Part shown: positions 32,911-42,493 of the stretch, one piece after another
Layout: the number at the start of each line of letters is the position of its first letter
Position numbering within the stretch: position 1 is the first letter of the stretch
Origin: Sycon ciliatum
Lineage: Eukaryota; Porifera; Calcarea; Leucosolenida; Sycettidae
Assembly (NCBI RefSeq): GCF_964019385.1
Contig: NC_088646.1
Span: 16,418,638-16,482,637, forward strand
Direction: 5' to 3'
Length of the DNA: 64,000 nucleotides
Made by a program: the position numbers and the translations under genes
The notes under the pieces: generated by a model
The model's database searches: none
What the model was told of the DNA's origin: nothing
The model's input: the letters and a program-made list of their open reading frames with translations, nothing else

Positions 32911-33243
32911 TTTTTTTTTTTTTTTGATGATGATGATGATGATGATCATGATGGGTGAATTCCTTTGTGGCCCAGTGTCGTTTGGCCGCATAGTGAATTT
33001 TTATGCTATGCCTCTCAACAATATCACTATGGATAACAACACATTTTTTAAATAACTATTTGGTAAAGTAACATCATCTGTCATTCAATTTCTATCTGGT
33101 AAAAATAATAATCAGCATTTGAATATCTATTTGGTACTAATCATTCAACTGTTAAATGTCATATTTTACCTGAATATCTATCACGATTTTTGCACATAAT
33201 CTCGGTTATCACCGTTTCAAGCCCGTACAAGAGGCCGTTTCCA
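32908..33243 (+). mobile_element. T-tract followed by G4 family fragment
   Basis: A T-run of about 17 bases inside (GAT)n has no M element attached, only more GAT and a GATCATGATG variant. The G4 piece then starts at VNSFVAQCRLAA near 32948 and runs to its hairpin. Confidence 0.65.
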
Positions 33244-33263
33244 ATGATGATGATGATGATGAT

Positions 33264-33767
33264 CGTTCACCCCACTGGTGTTCTCGACTTATGGTTTCAG
33301 CGGGCCTGAGACAACTCAATTCCTAAAGTCTCTTTCTTGCCTCTCTCTTTGTAGAGAGAAGCCAGGATCTCAAATATCCTGTTGTCATGGGTATGTTGCG
33401 TACCCGCCTGTCGTTTTGCCTCTTGAGGTGGGCCATTACGTGCTTTCGTGGTTGCCGAGGGTCTTATAACAGACGGCGGGTGAATTCCTTTGTGGCCCAG
33501 TGTCGTTTGGCCGCATAGTGAATTTTTATGCTATGCCTCTCAACAATATCACTATGGATAACATCACATTTTTTTAAATAACTATTTGGTAAAGTAACAT
33601 CATCTGTCATTTAATATCTATCTGGTAAAATAATCAGCATTTGAACATCTATTTGGTACTAATCATTCAACTGTTAAATGTCATATTTTTACCTGAATAT
33701 CTATCACGATTTTTGCACATAATCTCGGTTATCACCGTTTCAAGCCCGTACAAGAGGCCGTTTCCAA
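33264..33767 (+). mobile_element. G4 family 5'-truncated copy
   Basis: Starts at SFTPLVFSTYGFSGPETTQF. A 4-base insertion (TCTT near 33330) breaks the frame relative to 32012-32620. The 3' UTR and hairpin are kept. Confidence 0.75.
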
Positions 33768-33771
33768 TGAC

Positions 33772-33812
<41 letters not shown>

Positions 33813-33814
<2 letters not shown>

Positions 33815-34051
33815 TTTGTTTTTTATATTTGTAGTTCTATTGTTGACATCTTTTGTCTTTTTCTTTGGGTTAAAAGGTTAACTTCATCCTTGTTTTCTTA
33901 TTGCCTTGTATTGGAATTTGCCCATAAAAGTGGCTACTGTGATAATGCATTTTTATATTTCGTGTTTTAACATTATTTTCAGAAAATTGCTCTTACAATA
34001 CCTTGCGTTTTATATTCATAATATTGTTGCCCGTAAAAGCGGCTTGGTCAC

Positions 34052-34052
<1 letters not shown>
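33813..34052 (+). mobile_element. G2 family 3' UTR fragment
   Basis: About 240 bases of the G2 3' UTR with small indels, ending in the hairpin and TTGGTCAC before the GAT run that precedes the full G3 element. Confidence 0.7.
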
Positions 34053-34093
<41 letters not shown>

Positions 34094-34411
34094 GTCGGTT
34101 GGTGATTCTGGAGCTCTGGAGGTGGCTGGATTTGCTTGCAGACTGGGGAAGCTGGAGGGAAGCTGGAGAAGAAGCCTTGGATGCGACTGCTACTCTGCTG
34201 CTGTTTTCCTGTGTTGTGTTGGGTTTTGTTGCTTTTTTCTCCTATTTTCTGTTCACTTTTTGAGTTAGCAGAGTTAGCATCTCGCCATTGTCTTGAACAG
34301 TACCCGCCTGATCAATCTCGCCAGAGCATCGTTCATCAACATCATTGCCACCTACCAGCAGTGGGCCTGCAGGGGCTGCCAGCCTCGCACCTCCAGCCGT
34401 TGGAATACTTT

Positions 34412-37400
34412 ATGCCGTGCTGCCAGTGTCAATCAAGTCGAAAGTGTGTGAGATGCAGCTGTGTTCGGCATGGGAGGAAGTGTATTGATTGCTACCCAGG
34501 AAGGTCGCTACCTAGCACGTGCAACAATTCGTTATCTGCCTCACAGCCTTCTGGTGCTAGCAATGTCACTCGAACTGTCAACGCGCACCCTGCCAGCCAG
34601 CCACTTGCGGTTGGGTTTGCACCTCGCGGTGTTGATTGCGCTGGAGATAGATCGCAAGCTAGCGACAGTGACGGTGATTCACTGCATATAAATTCGACAC
34701 TTCCGAGGAACTTGGTATGCGCAGATCATGCACGCGCTGGTTCTTCCCCTGCAAGTGATGTAATAACTGATCCATCCTCTCAGATTCAAGGTGATGGCCT
34801 TGGCACCTCACGGGCTGGAGCGTCAACATCCAACATTCATCCCACAGGTTCTCAGGTGGAGCTCCTGGCTACCCTAGATGCTTCGGGTCCTGAGTCCTCT
34901 GGACAAGCGGCAGACAGCGGTGATGCCGGCACCTCGTCATTACCGGCCGGCGATTTCGGAGGCGCGGTTGGTCGGCCGGCTCATCGCATTGGTGGGCGGA
35001 GCGGGGTGGATCCTGCGCCCTCCCTGTTGCCAGGAGCTGCTGCTGTGGGGCAGGGCTCGGCCCAGCCTGCTGCTGCTGCTTCTCCGGCTGCCGCGGTCGC
35101 TCGGCAGACTTCTACATCACAGGTCTCTCCTGCGGGTGCCAGAGTTAATACTATGAGCAGTGATGATTCCCTATCTTCGAACACCTCCCTCAACAACGAC
35201 ATATCCCGAGCGTATGAGAAGGTGGTGACCTGGCGGAGAAACTTATTCAACGTTCCATTGGGCTCGGCTGGTGGTGATTTTGTTGACGTGCTCACTGGGC
35301 TCATCAAGGGTTTCACCAATGGCTCCTCATTACGACCAGTTGCATGGAAGGCCGTCGGTGTTGCCTGCCACCTGCTTCTCCAGCGTCCGCATGATTCTAA
35401 GATGATGTCAAACTATAGCGACCATTTACGGCGTCGACTCACTCTATGGAAATCTGGCCGAATAGATGATCTGACTACTGAAGGAGAGTCCCTTCAGGAT
35501 CGTCTCAAGCCCCGGTACTCTACCTCGTCTGGTGGAGGAGAGAAGAGTGATATCACATTCAGCAACCTGGTATTTTCGGGAAAAATTAAGTCTGCCATTC
35601 GCTACCTGTCCAGTGATTCTTCCAATGATGTGCTGGGTATGACAGATGTAGTGGACGAAGAAACTGGAACTACCGTGAAGGAGGCACTGTTGCAAAAACA
35701 TCCACCTGCTGCCGAGCCCCCGGTTTCGATACTTCTCGCCGGCGACCCGGAGCCAATCAACAGTATAGTGTTCCAGAAAATCACACCGGAGCTCATCCGA
35801 CGTCTGGGCCGACAGATGAAGGGGTCCTCGGGCCCATCTGGTCTGGACTCTGACGCGTGGTGCCGGATGCTAACCTGTTATCGCAAATCGTCAGATGGTC
35901 TCTGTACTGCTCTTGCCAGCTTTGCCCAATGCCTGTGCTCGGAGGACTTGGATCCGGAACACCTATCCGCATTTACCGCCGCTAGACTTATTCCATTGGA
36001 CAAACACCCAGGTGTGCGGCCGATTGCGGTGGGTGAAGTGTTCCGCCGGCTTGTGTGTCGTGCCGTTATGCGGGTGCTTGAGTCCGATGTACTGCGTGCT
36101 ACTGCTCCCATGCAATTGTGCATTGGGGTGCCGTCTGCCTGTGAGGCAGGGGTTCATGCAATGCAGGAGTTGTTCGCACGAGAGGACACGGAAGGCATCT
36201 TGTTTGTAGATGCTACGAATGCGTTCAATTCATTGAATAGAAACGCGGCCCTCCATAACGTGCCCTATGTATGCCCCGCTATGGCAAAGGTGTTCCAGAA
36301 CACGTACAGTTCTTCAATTCGTCTCTTCGTCTCCGGCGGCGGGGAGATTGAGTCACTGGAGGGTACTTGCCAGGGCGATCCGCTGGCCATGGCTCTGTAT
36401 GGTATCGCTACAGTCCCGATGATTCGGCGCCTCCAGGAATCCAATCCATCTGTGGCTCAGGTTTGGTACGCGGACGACGATTCTGCAGGTGGCCGCGTTT
36501 CTTCATTGTCCACATACTGGGGAGACATAAGCCAACTGGGCCCTGACTATGGATACTTTCCAAACCCACAGAAATCAGTGTTGCTGGTCAAGCCGGAGCA
36601 TGAGGAAGAGGCCCAGCGCCTCTTCTCCGCCACTGGAGTTACCATCAAGACCAGCGGCAACCGTCACCTCGGCGGAGCGATTGGCAGTGAGGAGTTCTGC
36701 TCTGCCTTCATGGCCAAGAAGGTGGATAAATGGAAGCAGGTTCTGGATTCCCTGACGGGGATGGCTGTCACTCAGCCTCAGGCCGCATACACCGTTTTTA
36801 CGAAGGGTCTGTCATCCACATGGACATACCACTTGCGTTGCTCACCTTGTTCGGCTGAGATACTGGCCGAGCTTGATGAGAGGATCAATGATTGCCTGAT
36901 ACCTGCCCTTCTGGGGGATGGCGTTCGTCCTGGTAGCCCTGAGAGAGAGCTGATGTCATTTCCAGTGCGTCTTGGTGGTTTGGCCCTCCCTCTGTTGCAG
37001 GATAGTGCACCAGCAGAGCTCGCAGCATCCTTGAGCATCACAAAGCCTCTTGTTCAGCTACTGTTGACTGGCACATATGCGAACCCTCCAAGCGTGCCTG
37101 GTGATATGGCAAGGAGCGATTTGTCGGATACTGCCCAGTCAGAGGGCTCCGGTGATACAACCCAGGAGGTTGCCGACCGAGTGAGACTCTCCAATCATGA
37201 TCCCGTCCGCGATGCTGTTGGGGACACCCGCCAGCTGGCACGCTCGACTCGGACAAGCAAAATGCGGAGCCTATGCAGCCGGCAACAAGACATTAAGGCG
37301 GACTTGAGCTCGGAGCAACAATTTCTTGTTGAAATCGCGTCCGAAAAGGGAGTATCGTCATGGTTGACTGTTGCCCCGCGGTGGCAAGATGGAACCATCC

Positions 37401-38116
37401 TGAGGAAATCCGACTTCCGTGATGCCCTGTGCATCCGCTATGGGCGAAGGTTGAGTGGGCTACCCGATTCATGTGTTTGTGGTGTGCCTCTCAGCCCCGC
37501 TCATGCACTTACCTGTGCCACTGGCGGCTATACCATTGCCCGTCACAATGAGGTGCGGGACTTGGTTGCTGGACTACTGAGGGAGGCTGGAGTGGTGGAC
37601 GTAGAGACGGAGCCCCGGCTATTGCCCTGCAGCAGTGAGCATTTGCCTGGTGGTCGTTCCCTCAACCGATGCGCAGAAGCTCGTCTGGATGTGCGGGCTC
37701 GCGGCTTTTGGTCGTGGCAACAGGACGCTTACTTTGATGTGCGGATCACTCATCCCGCAGCGTCTGTGTTGTCTCGATCACAAGCCCTGAGTCAGCTGAA
37801 GTCTCACGAGCGAAACAAGAAAAATCAATACGCCAGCCGTGTGGTTAACGTGGAGCGCGGCTCCTTCACGCCACTTGTGTTCTCGACGTACGGCTTTAGT
37901 GGCCCAGAAACTACTCAATTCCTGAAATCATTGGCCTCCCTGTTTGTTGAGCGCCATACTGAACTGAAGTACCCACTAGTAATGGGCATACTACGCACCC
38001 GTTTGTCTTTCTGCTTGCTGCGATGGGCAGTCACCTGCTTCCGCGGTTGCCGCGGTTCGTACGGCAAGAGGCGACAGCCGAACTCATTTCTGGCCCAGTG
38101 CCGCCAGGCGGAGTAG
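34412..38116 (+). CDS. G3 polyprotein: Cys-rich domain, reverse transcriptase, CCHC and RLE-like nuclease
   Basis: 1,234 residues from the conserved MPCC start; an upstream in-frame Met at 34136 is not conserved. Residues 1-40 hold a Cys cluster (CCQCQSSRKCVRCSCVRHG, then CIDCYPGRS). A Ser/Ala-rich stretch follows. The RT has FVDATNAFNSLNRNA near residue 600, EGTCQGDPLAMALY, catalytic WYADDDSAGG near 686, and HLGGAIGS. After a linker come CVCGVPLSPAHALTC near 1020 (CX1CX7HX3C), RHNEVRD, and RLDVRARGFWSWQQDAYFDV near 1088, which fits the R-x-D...D pattern of restriction-like endonucleases. The C-terminus is conserved in all families. Expected role: nicking of GAT repeat DNA and target-primed reverse transcription. 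Target choice by the Cys cluster is inference. Confidence 0.85.
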   Translation: MPCCQCQSSRKCVRCSCVRHGRKCIDCYPGRSLPSTCNNSLSASQPSGASNVTRTVNAHPASQPLAVGFAPRGVDCAGDRSQASDSDGDSLHINSTLPRNLVCADHARAGSSPASDVITDPSSQIQGDGLGTSRAGASTSNIHPTGSQVELLATLDASGPESSGQAADSGDAGTSSLPAGDFGGAVGRPAHRIGGRSGVDPAPSLLPGAAAVGQGSAQPAAAASPAAAVARQTSTSQVSPAGARVNTMSSDDSLSSNTSLNNDISRAYEKVVTWRRNLFNVPLGSAGGDFVDVLTGLIKGFTNGSSLRPVAWKAVGVACHLLLQRPHDSKMMSNYSDHLRRRLTLWKSGRIDDLTTEGESLQDRLKPRYSTSSGGGEKSDITFSNLVFSGKIKSAIRYLSSDSSNDVLGMTDVVDEETGTTVKEALLQKHPPAAEPPVSILLAGDPEPINSIVFQKITPELIRRLGRQMKGSSGPSGLDSDAWCRMLTCYRKSSDGLCTALASFAQCLCSEDLDPEHLSAFTAARLIPLDKHPGVRPIAVGEVFRRLVCRAVMRVLESDVLRATAPMQLCIGVPSACEAGVHAMQELFAREDTEGILFVDATNAFNSLNRNAALHNVPYVCPAMAKVFQNTYSSSIRLFVSGGGEIESLEGTCQGDPLAMALYGIATVPMIRRLQESNPSVAQVWYADDDSAGGRVSSLSTYWGDISQLGPDYGYFPNPQKSVLLVKPEHEEEAQRLFSATGVTIKTSGNRHLGGAIGSEEFCSAFMAKKVDKWKQVLDSLTGMAVTQPQAAYTVFTKGLSSTWTYHLRCSPCSAEILAELDERINDCLIPALLGDGVRPGSPERELMSFPVRLGGLALPLLQDSAPAELAASLSITKPLVQLLLTGTYANPPSVPGDMARSDLSDTAQSEGSGDTTQEVADRVRLSNHDPVRDAVGDTRQLARSTRTSKMRSLCSRQQDIKADLSSEQQFLVEIASEKGVSSWLTVAPRWQDGTILRKSDFRDALCIRYGRRLSGLPDSCVCGVPLSPAHALTCATGGYTIARHNEVRDLVAGLLREAGVVDVETEPRLLPCSSEHLPGGRSLNRCAEARLDVRARGFWSWQQDAYFDVRITHPAASVLSRSQALSQLKSHERNKKNQYASRVVNVERGSFTPLVFSTYGFSGPETTQFLKSLASLFVERHTELKYPLVMGILRTRLSFCLLRWAVTCFRGCRGSYGKRRQPNSFLAQCRQAE

Positions 38117-38304
38117 GGTGCTGCCTTTGGCCTCAACTTAATATAATGCTATTTGGTTTTTTCCCCTTTTATTACTCTGTGTTCATTGCTTGTTTTTGTA
38201 TTGATTTACTTCCTTGACTGCTTTTGTGTTTCATCATTTTCCGGTTGGTTTTGTGTTGATTTCCCCTGTTCACTTTACATATTGTAATGATATACATTTG
38301 CTTT

Positions 38305-38319
38305 GCCCGTAAAAGAGGC
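38305..38319 (+). other. 3'-terminal hairpin, G3 type
   Basis: GCCCGTAAAAGAGGC, 7 bases before (ATG)n. It is also present in the other G3 copies (for example 14482-14496). Confidence 0.6.
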
Positions 38320-38396
38320 TTTTCTCATGATGATGATGATGATGATTATGATGATGATGATGATGATGATTTTTTTTTTTTTTTGACGATGATGAA

Positions 38397-38411
38397 GCCA
38401 CTTCTTTGGGC
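38397..38411 (-). other. 3'-terminal hairpin, M1 type
   Basis: In element orientation GCCCAAAGAAGTGGC. It keeps the GCC/GGC stem, the C-G pair and the single bulge of the G families, with a different loop and bulge base. Confidence 0.55.
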
Positions 38412-38614
38412 AAACAAAACACAATTTCCCAAGATGAAGGAGTGGAACCCTACACAAATAATAGTTTAAATGAATCCAACGCAAAGATCGTTTTTCCATG
38501 AAATACAACAATTGAACACAATTACATGCTTAAAGGCATGAAAGCAACAAAACAGCAACAAAAGGGTAAGCGCCATACCAATCCCGCATGCACAGTCAGG
38601 ACACAGCACGATAC

Positions 38615-41600
38615 TTAACAAACTAGACCTGACTCGGCCACGGCAATCGAGACATCATGAAAACATCTCGCCGGATGGTGGTACCGTGACCGAGCCCCAC
38701 GTATGCACAACACAGCAGCACGCAGCAAAGCAAAAGACAGCCGACAGCGGAGTAAACCAATGACCTGGGAATAGTGAGATCCCGATGACTCGGCCTGCAT
38801 CTGGCACAGTCTCTTGAGGAACACATTGCACAGCCTCCCACAACCACCATGCACAGAGAACACGAGAGGTGTGAAAGCGGCTCTTTCTACATTTGTGACT
38901 CTTGGCCCATATTCGTTCCACTTACGCCGCTCGTGCTGCTGGTACAATGCAGGAAGGGTTCTGGACCCGTAGGAAGGAGCATCTGGGCAAAATACCCTTA
39001 CATCAAAAAAAGCTTCCTCCCCACGGGTCCAAAACCCTCGAGCGGCTATGTCCAGGCGCGCATCCTCTCGGCGGTTCGTTGACCGAAGAGGAAACCTCTC
39101 ACCAGAAAGAGGTTGCAGCGCTGGTTCTGTCGAAACGGCAGTGCAGACTTCAGTCAATTCCCTCGCCAGCAGGTCACGTATCTCGTTATGACGAAGTGTC
39201 GGGAAGCCGCCCCTGGCGCAACATAGCTGATGCTCAACTGAGAACAGCTCACCACACACACAGGTTGCTGGTGTATTGGCTAGCGGCCATGCATATCTCA
39301 ATGCCAGAGCATCCCGGAAGTCACGCTTGGTGAGACGAAAGCCATGCTCCGCCAGGGGCAGCACGCTCAGCCATGAGGATGATCCTTTCTCCGTGTGTTC
39401 TTCTATTCGTCGCTTCGTCATCTCATCGCTCGTGTCCACTATTTTGTTCCTGGCTGCCTTTGCGCGCTCCCGGTTTTCGGTGTGGACGACACGCTTTTTG
39501 TGACGCATTTCATCGATCATCCTCTGAAAGGGGGTACCAGCACCAGCAACATCAGCAGCCACATCCGGTCCAGGGTTTGAGTTGCCAGCGACCTCCCGCG
39601 GCTGCACCTCCGTTGCCGTCATCGTGGGAGTGGGAGACGCTCCACCACGGTCAGCAGTATCTGCAGAAGCCGGCACATCTCCAGCGAGAGAAATTGGATC
39701 GCTATCCTTAGCGAAATCGCCCAGAACCTCCTTCACCATAGGTCCGGACACTTGCTTGGAGCCCTGGTGCTCAAACCGTGGTCGAGTCGTGAGGTCCGGA
39801 AGGGCCATCCCACCATCCCGTGTCGGGAGCTTTAGAATATCAATGTCTTTCAGAGGCACACTCGGTTGTCCCACGAGCTCCGGTAGAAGTGAGGAGTGAA
39901 GCTCCCGCTCCAACGGCGCCAAGTCCTCCGCAGAAACAGCCATAGTTCGAAACACATAGTTCCATCTGTTGACTAAGCCATGGGTCAACGCAGAGTATGC
40001 TGCATGCGGCTCTGATGCGGCATAATTTGCTAAAATCTCTGTATGTTTCACCCACTCTTCTACTTTTGTCTCTTTGAATTCTCCGAGGAATGCCTCAGTC
40101 CCGATAGCAGCGCCCAGATACTGTACGCCACGAGACTTGACGTGGATAGTTGTGTCACCAAAAGTCTCGGCAGCCAAGGACTCAAAGCCAGGCTTGACGA
40201 GTAGTTGCGTTTTTGTTTCGTTGATGTTGTAGCCGTATTTTTGGCCCTCTTCCTTAAGGAGGTTGTACCACTTTCGCAATGGGGAGAGCCCTCCGGCAGC
40301 TGCCGAGTCATCTGCAAACCATCCCTGGCACACATCTGCAACATTGGTTCCGACTGACTTGACGAGAGGGGTGAGAGCCGTGGCATAAATGGCCATCGCA
40401 AGAGGGTCACCCTGGGTTGTGCCCTCCTGTGACAATAAAGACTGGCCACCACGCACAAAGAGGGATGCAGGGTCTTGGTAAGTATTCAATGTTATTTGTG
40501 CTAGCGGGGGGCATACTCGAGCAATATTGTGCAATGCAGCGCGGCGATTCAAGCTATTGAAGGCATTGCGAGCATCGACTAGCAACACTGCCTCAGCCTT
40601 TTCCGAAGCAAAGGCAGCCGTCATTGAGTGCACCATAGCCTCCACCCCAGCCGGGATGCCCGTGCAGGCCTGAACTGGTCCGCAGGCTTGCATAATGTCG
40701 GGTTTCATCAGAAACAATGCCGCCTTGGAGCACAGTCTACGAAACACTTCACATACCCCTATTGGCCGAACGCCAGGGTTCTTGTTGAGGGCAATGAGTC
40801 TGCAAGCTGTGTACGGTGTGAGTGAGCCGGAGGGGACTGAGTCGGTACAGATCAAGCGTGTGAAGCACGCCACTGCCTCACGCAGATCAGTAGATGCACC
40901 TTTGTAACATGTGCATAGCCGCCGCCAAGCATCCGCGTCCAGGCCGGAAGGACCCGCAGAACCATGCAGAGAAAGGGCAGTGCGTTTGATCAACTCACCA
41001 TTGACGCTGGCGAAGTAGATACTGCTGACATTGCCCGCCTCCTCCTGAAGCAGGATGTCCGGTGCTGCCGGTGCCGACCCCGGATGCTTCCCGACGAGAA
41101 TTTCGCGGACTGACTGGGATTGATGAGAATCAGAAATGATGTCGTCCATGCCCAAGACCGGTTTATCACACTTGGGCTTGGTTGCATTATCCAGCATTCT
41201 CAGTGCGCAGTGAACTCGGCCCTGTTCCATCAAGTGGCCAAACTCATGAGCAGGGTCTTCGCCACGCCTGGATCTCCGATTCTGCGATGTCTTGAGCATA
41301 TGCTGAATAGTTCGACCCTCCTGCACTAGCTCCATATAGGAACCCTGGATCCATAAATTTAGTCTGCGACGAGTGTGGTCAGAGCACTCTGCGGCAGGGC
41401 AATTCCGACCTACTCGCTGGAGCACCAACGCCGGAAGCAGGAAGAAACGATATAGAGCAGTGGCTTCCGCTCCTCGGGACGAATTGAACTTTTGAAGTTC
41501 TGACGTGAGTGTCCGAACAAACTCTTTGCCAACACTGCCGGTCGGAGCCCGGAAGAGGTTCTTTTCCCAACTCGCCACCTCCTGATAGATGTCAGCCATG

Positions 41601-42493
41601 TCAAAAGGCATGGAGACCCGAGGGGTGGTGGGAACTGGAGAGGCAGCGTCCGGCTGGCTCGAGCCAAGCACCTGCGAAAATGGATCCACATCCGCATGAC
41701 CAGAACCCGTAGCCTGCAAATCGATATTCCCCGTAGATGGGCATAGCTGGGGTTGGGATGAGATAAGAGTGGACCGTGAGTCATCCTCCCCATGTGCTGC
41801 CTGTTGTACAGTACCCCCAGCGCCCGAATCCACACTCATCAGTGGCGCACCAGAGTCAGATTCCTCCAAACTGGTAAGCAAGTCAACCTGAGATGCTGTC
41901 AGAATCAATGCAGTTGCAGCAGAGGTGCCACTCTGAATAATCTGGGGCTGAGAGCTCGGGACCCCAGGCACCGAAGCAACATTACGACAGGTGCCAAGTC
42001 GACCCCTCCCAGGATAGCAGTTACTACAAACTCTGCCAGCCCTGACACAAGCGCATCGTATGCACGTACCCCCTGCTTGGCAGCGACAACATGGCACCGC
42101 GCTGGCTAGACCACACTCGACTATGTCACTTGGGGAGAATGGCGAGGAATCAGAGCTGGGATGAATCCCAAGTGGGTGATCTACACGCAGCCAGGAGTCG
42201 ACATCGCGCCTGCCACTGCCACAACCCTCATCTGCAGATGCAGTGGATTCATCAGAGCTATCCTCCGGTGATATGTTTCGCTGAGATGGCTGGCTGGCTG
42301 AACAACCTCCACCACCACTGACCACAATACCAGCGCCAACAGCGCCAGCAGGCTGCGAGGCGATGGATTCAGTTTGGTTGTGACAAAGGCTAGGGGTAGC
42401 TCTACCAGGGTAGCAGTCCACACAGCGCTTCTTCGCACGAACACATCTGCATCTAACACATTTGCGACCAATCTGGCAGTTGCAGCACGGCAT
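38615..42493 (-). CDS. M1 polyprotein: two Cys-rich domains, reverse transcriptase, CCHC and RLE-like nuclease
   Basis: 1,292 residues with an intact frame. It begins MPCCNCQIGRKCVRCRC and carries a second copy of the same Cys cluster near residue 131 (VPCCRCQAGGTCIRCACVRA, then CSNCYPGRG); G1-G3 have only one. The RT shows LLVDARNAFNSLNRR near 640, EGTTQGDPLAMAIY and WFADDSAAAG near 725. The C-terminal part has CVCGELFSVEHQLCC near 1078, RHNEIRDLL, and RLDIAARGFWTRGEEAFFDV near 1145, then a tail ending SIAVAESGLVC. The organisation suggests a single-ORF RLE-type element. Nuclease assignment is by motif only. Confidence 0.85.
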   Translation of the reverse strand: MPCCNCQIGRKCVRCRCVRAKKRCVDCYPGRATPSLCHNQTESIASQPAGAVGAGIVVSGGGGCSASQPSQRNISPEDSSDESTASADEGCGSGRRDVDSWLRVDHPLGIHPSSDSSPFSPSDIVECGLASAVPCCRCQAGGTCIRCACVRAGRVCSNCYPGRGRLGTCRNVASVPGVPSSQPQIIQSGTSAATALILTASQVDLLTSLEESDSGAPLMSVDSGAGGTVQQAAHGEDDSRSTLISSQPQLCPSTGNIDLQATGSGHADVDPFSQVLGSSQPDAASPVPTTPRVSMPFDMADIYQEVASWEKNLFRAPTGSVGKEFVRTLTSELQKFNSSRGAEATALYRFFLLPALVLQRVGRNCPAAECSDHTRRRLNLWIQGSYMELVQEGRTIQHMLKTSQNRRSRRGEDPAHEFGHLMEQGRVHCALRMLDNATKPKCDKPVLGMDDIISDSHQSQSVREILVGKHPGSAPAAPDILLQEEAGNVSSIYFASVNGELIKRTALSLHGSAGPSGLDADAWRRLCTCYKGASTDLREAVACFTRLICTDSVPSGSLTPYTACRLIALNKNPGVRPIGVCEVFRRLCSKAALFLMKPDIMQACGPVQACTGIPAGVEAMVHSMTAAFASEKAEAVLLVDARNAFNSLNRRAALHNIARVCPPLAQITLNTYQDPASLFVRGGQSLLSQEGTTQGDPLAMAIYATALTPLVKSVGTNVADVCQGWFADDSAAAGGLSPLRKWYNLLKEEGQKYGYNINETKTQLLVKPGFESLAAETFGDTTIHVKSRGVQYLGAAIGTEAFLGEFKETKVEEWVKHTEILANYAASEPHAAYSALTHGLVNRWNYVFRTMAVSAEDLAPLERELHSSLLPELVGQPSVPLKDIDILKLPTRDGGMALPDLTTRPRFEHQGSKQVSGPMVKEVLGDFAKDSDPISLAGDVPASADTADRGGASPTPTMTATEVQPREVAGNSNPGPDVAADVAGAGTPFQRMIDEMRHKKRVVHTENRERAKAARNKIVDTSDEMTKRRIEEHTEKGSSSWLSVLPLAEHGFRLTKRDFRDALALRYAWPLANTPATCVCGELFSVEHQLCCARGGFPTLRHNEIRDLLARELTEVCTAVSTEPALQPLSGERFPLRSTNRREDARLDIAARGFWTRGEEAFFDVRVFCPDAPSYGSRTLPALYQQHERRKWNEYGPRVTNVERAAFTPLVFSVHGGCGRLCNVFLKRLCQMQAESSGSHYSQVIGLLRCRLSFALLRAAVLCIRGARSRYHHPARCFHDVSIAVAESGLVC

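Larger units (their letters stand above)
34091..38326 (+). mobile_element. G3 family RLE-type non-LTR retrotransposon, full length and intact
   Basis: About 4.2 kb between two (GAT)n runs. It has a 5' leader of about 320 bases, one uninterrupted ORF (34412-38116), and a 3' UTR of about 210 bases ending in hairpin GCCCGTAAAAGAGGC (38305-38319) and TTTTCTC. No LTRs, no poly(A) and no target duplication distinguishable from the microsatellite. The leader start resembles that of M1 (CGGTTGGTGATTCTGGAGCT versus CGGTTGGCAATTCTGAGGCT). Three truncated near-identical copies in the window suggest recent activity of this family. Confidence 0.85.

Noticed and set aside
34136-34411. Hydrophobic N-terminal extension of the G3 ORF
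   Set aside because: The MPCC start is shared by all families. The upstream part is leader sequence without conservation.
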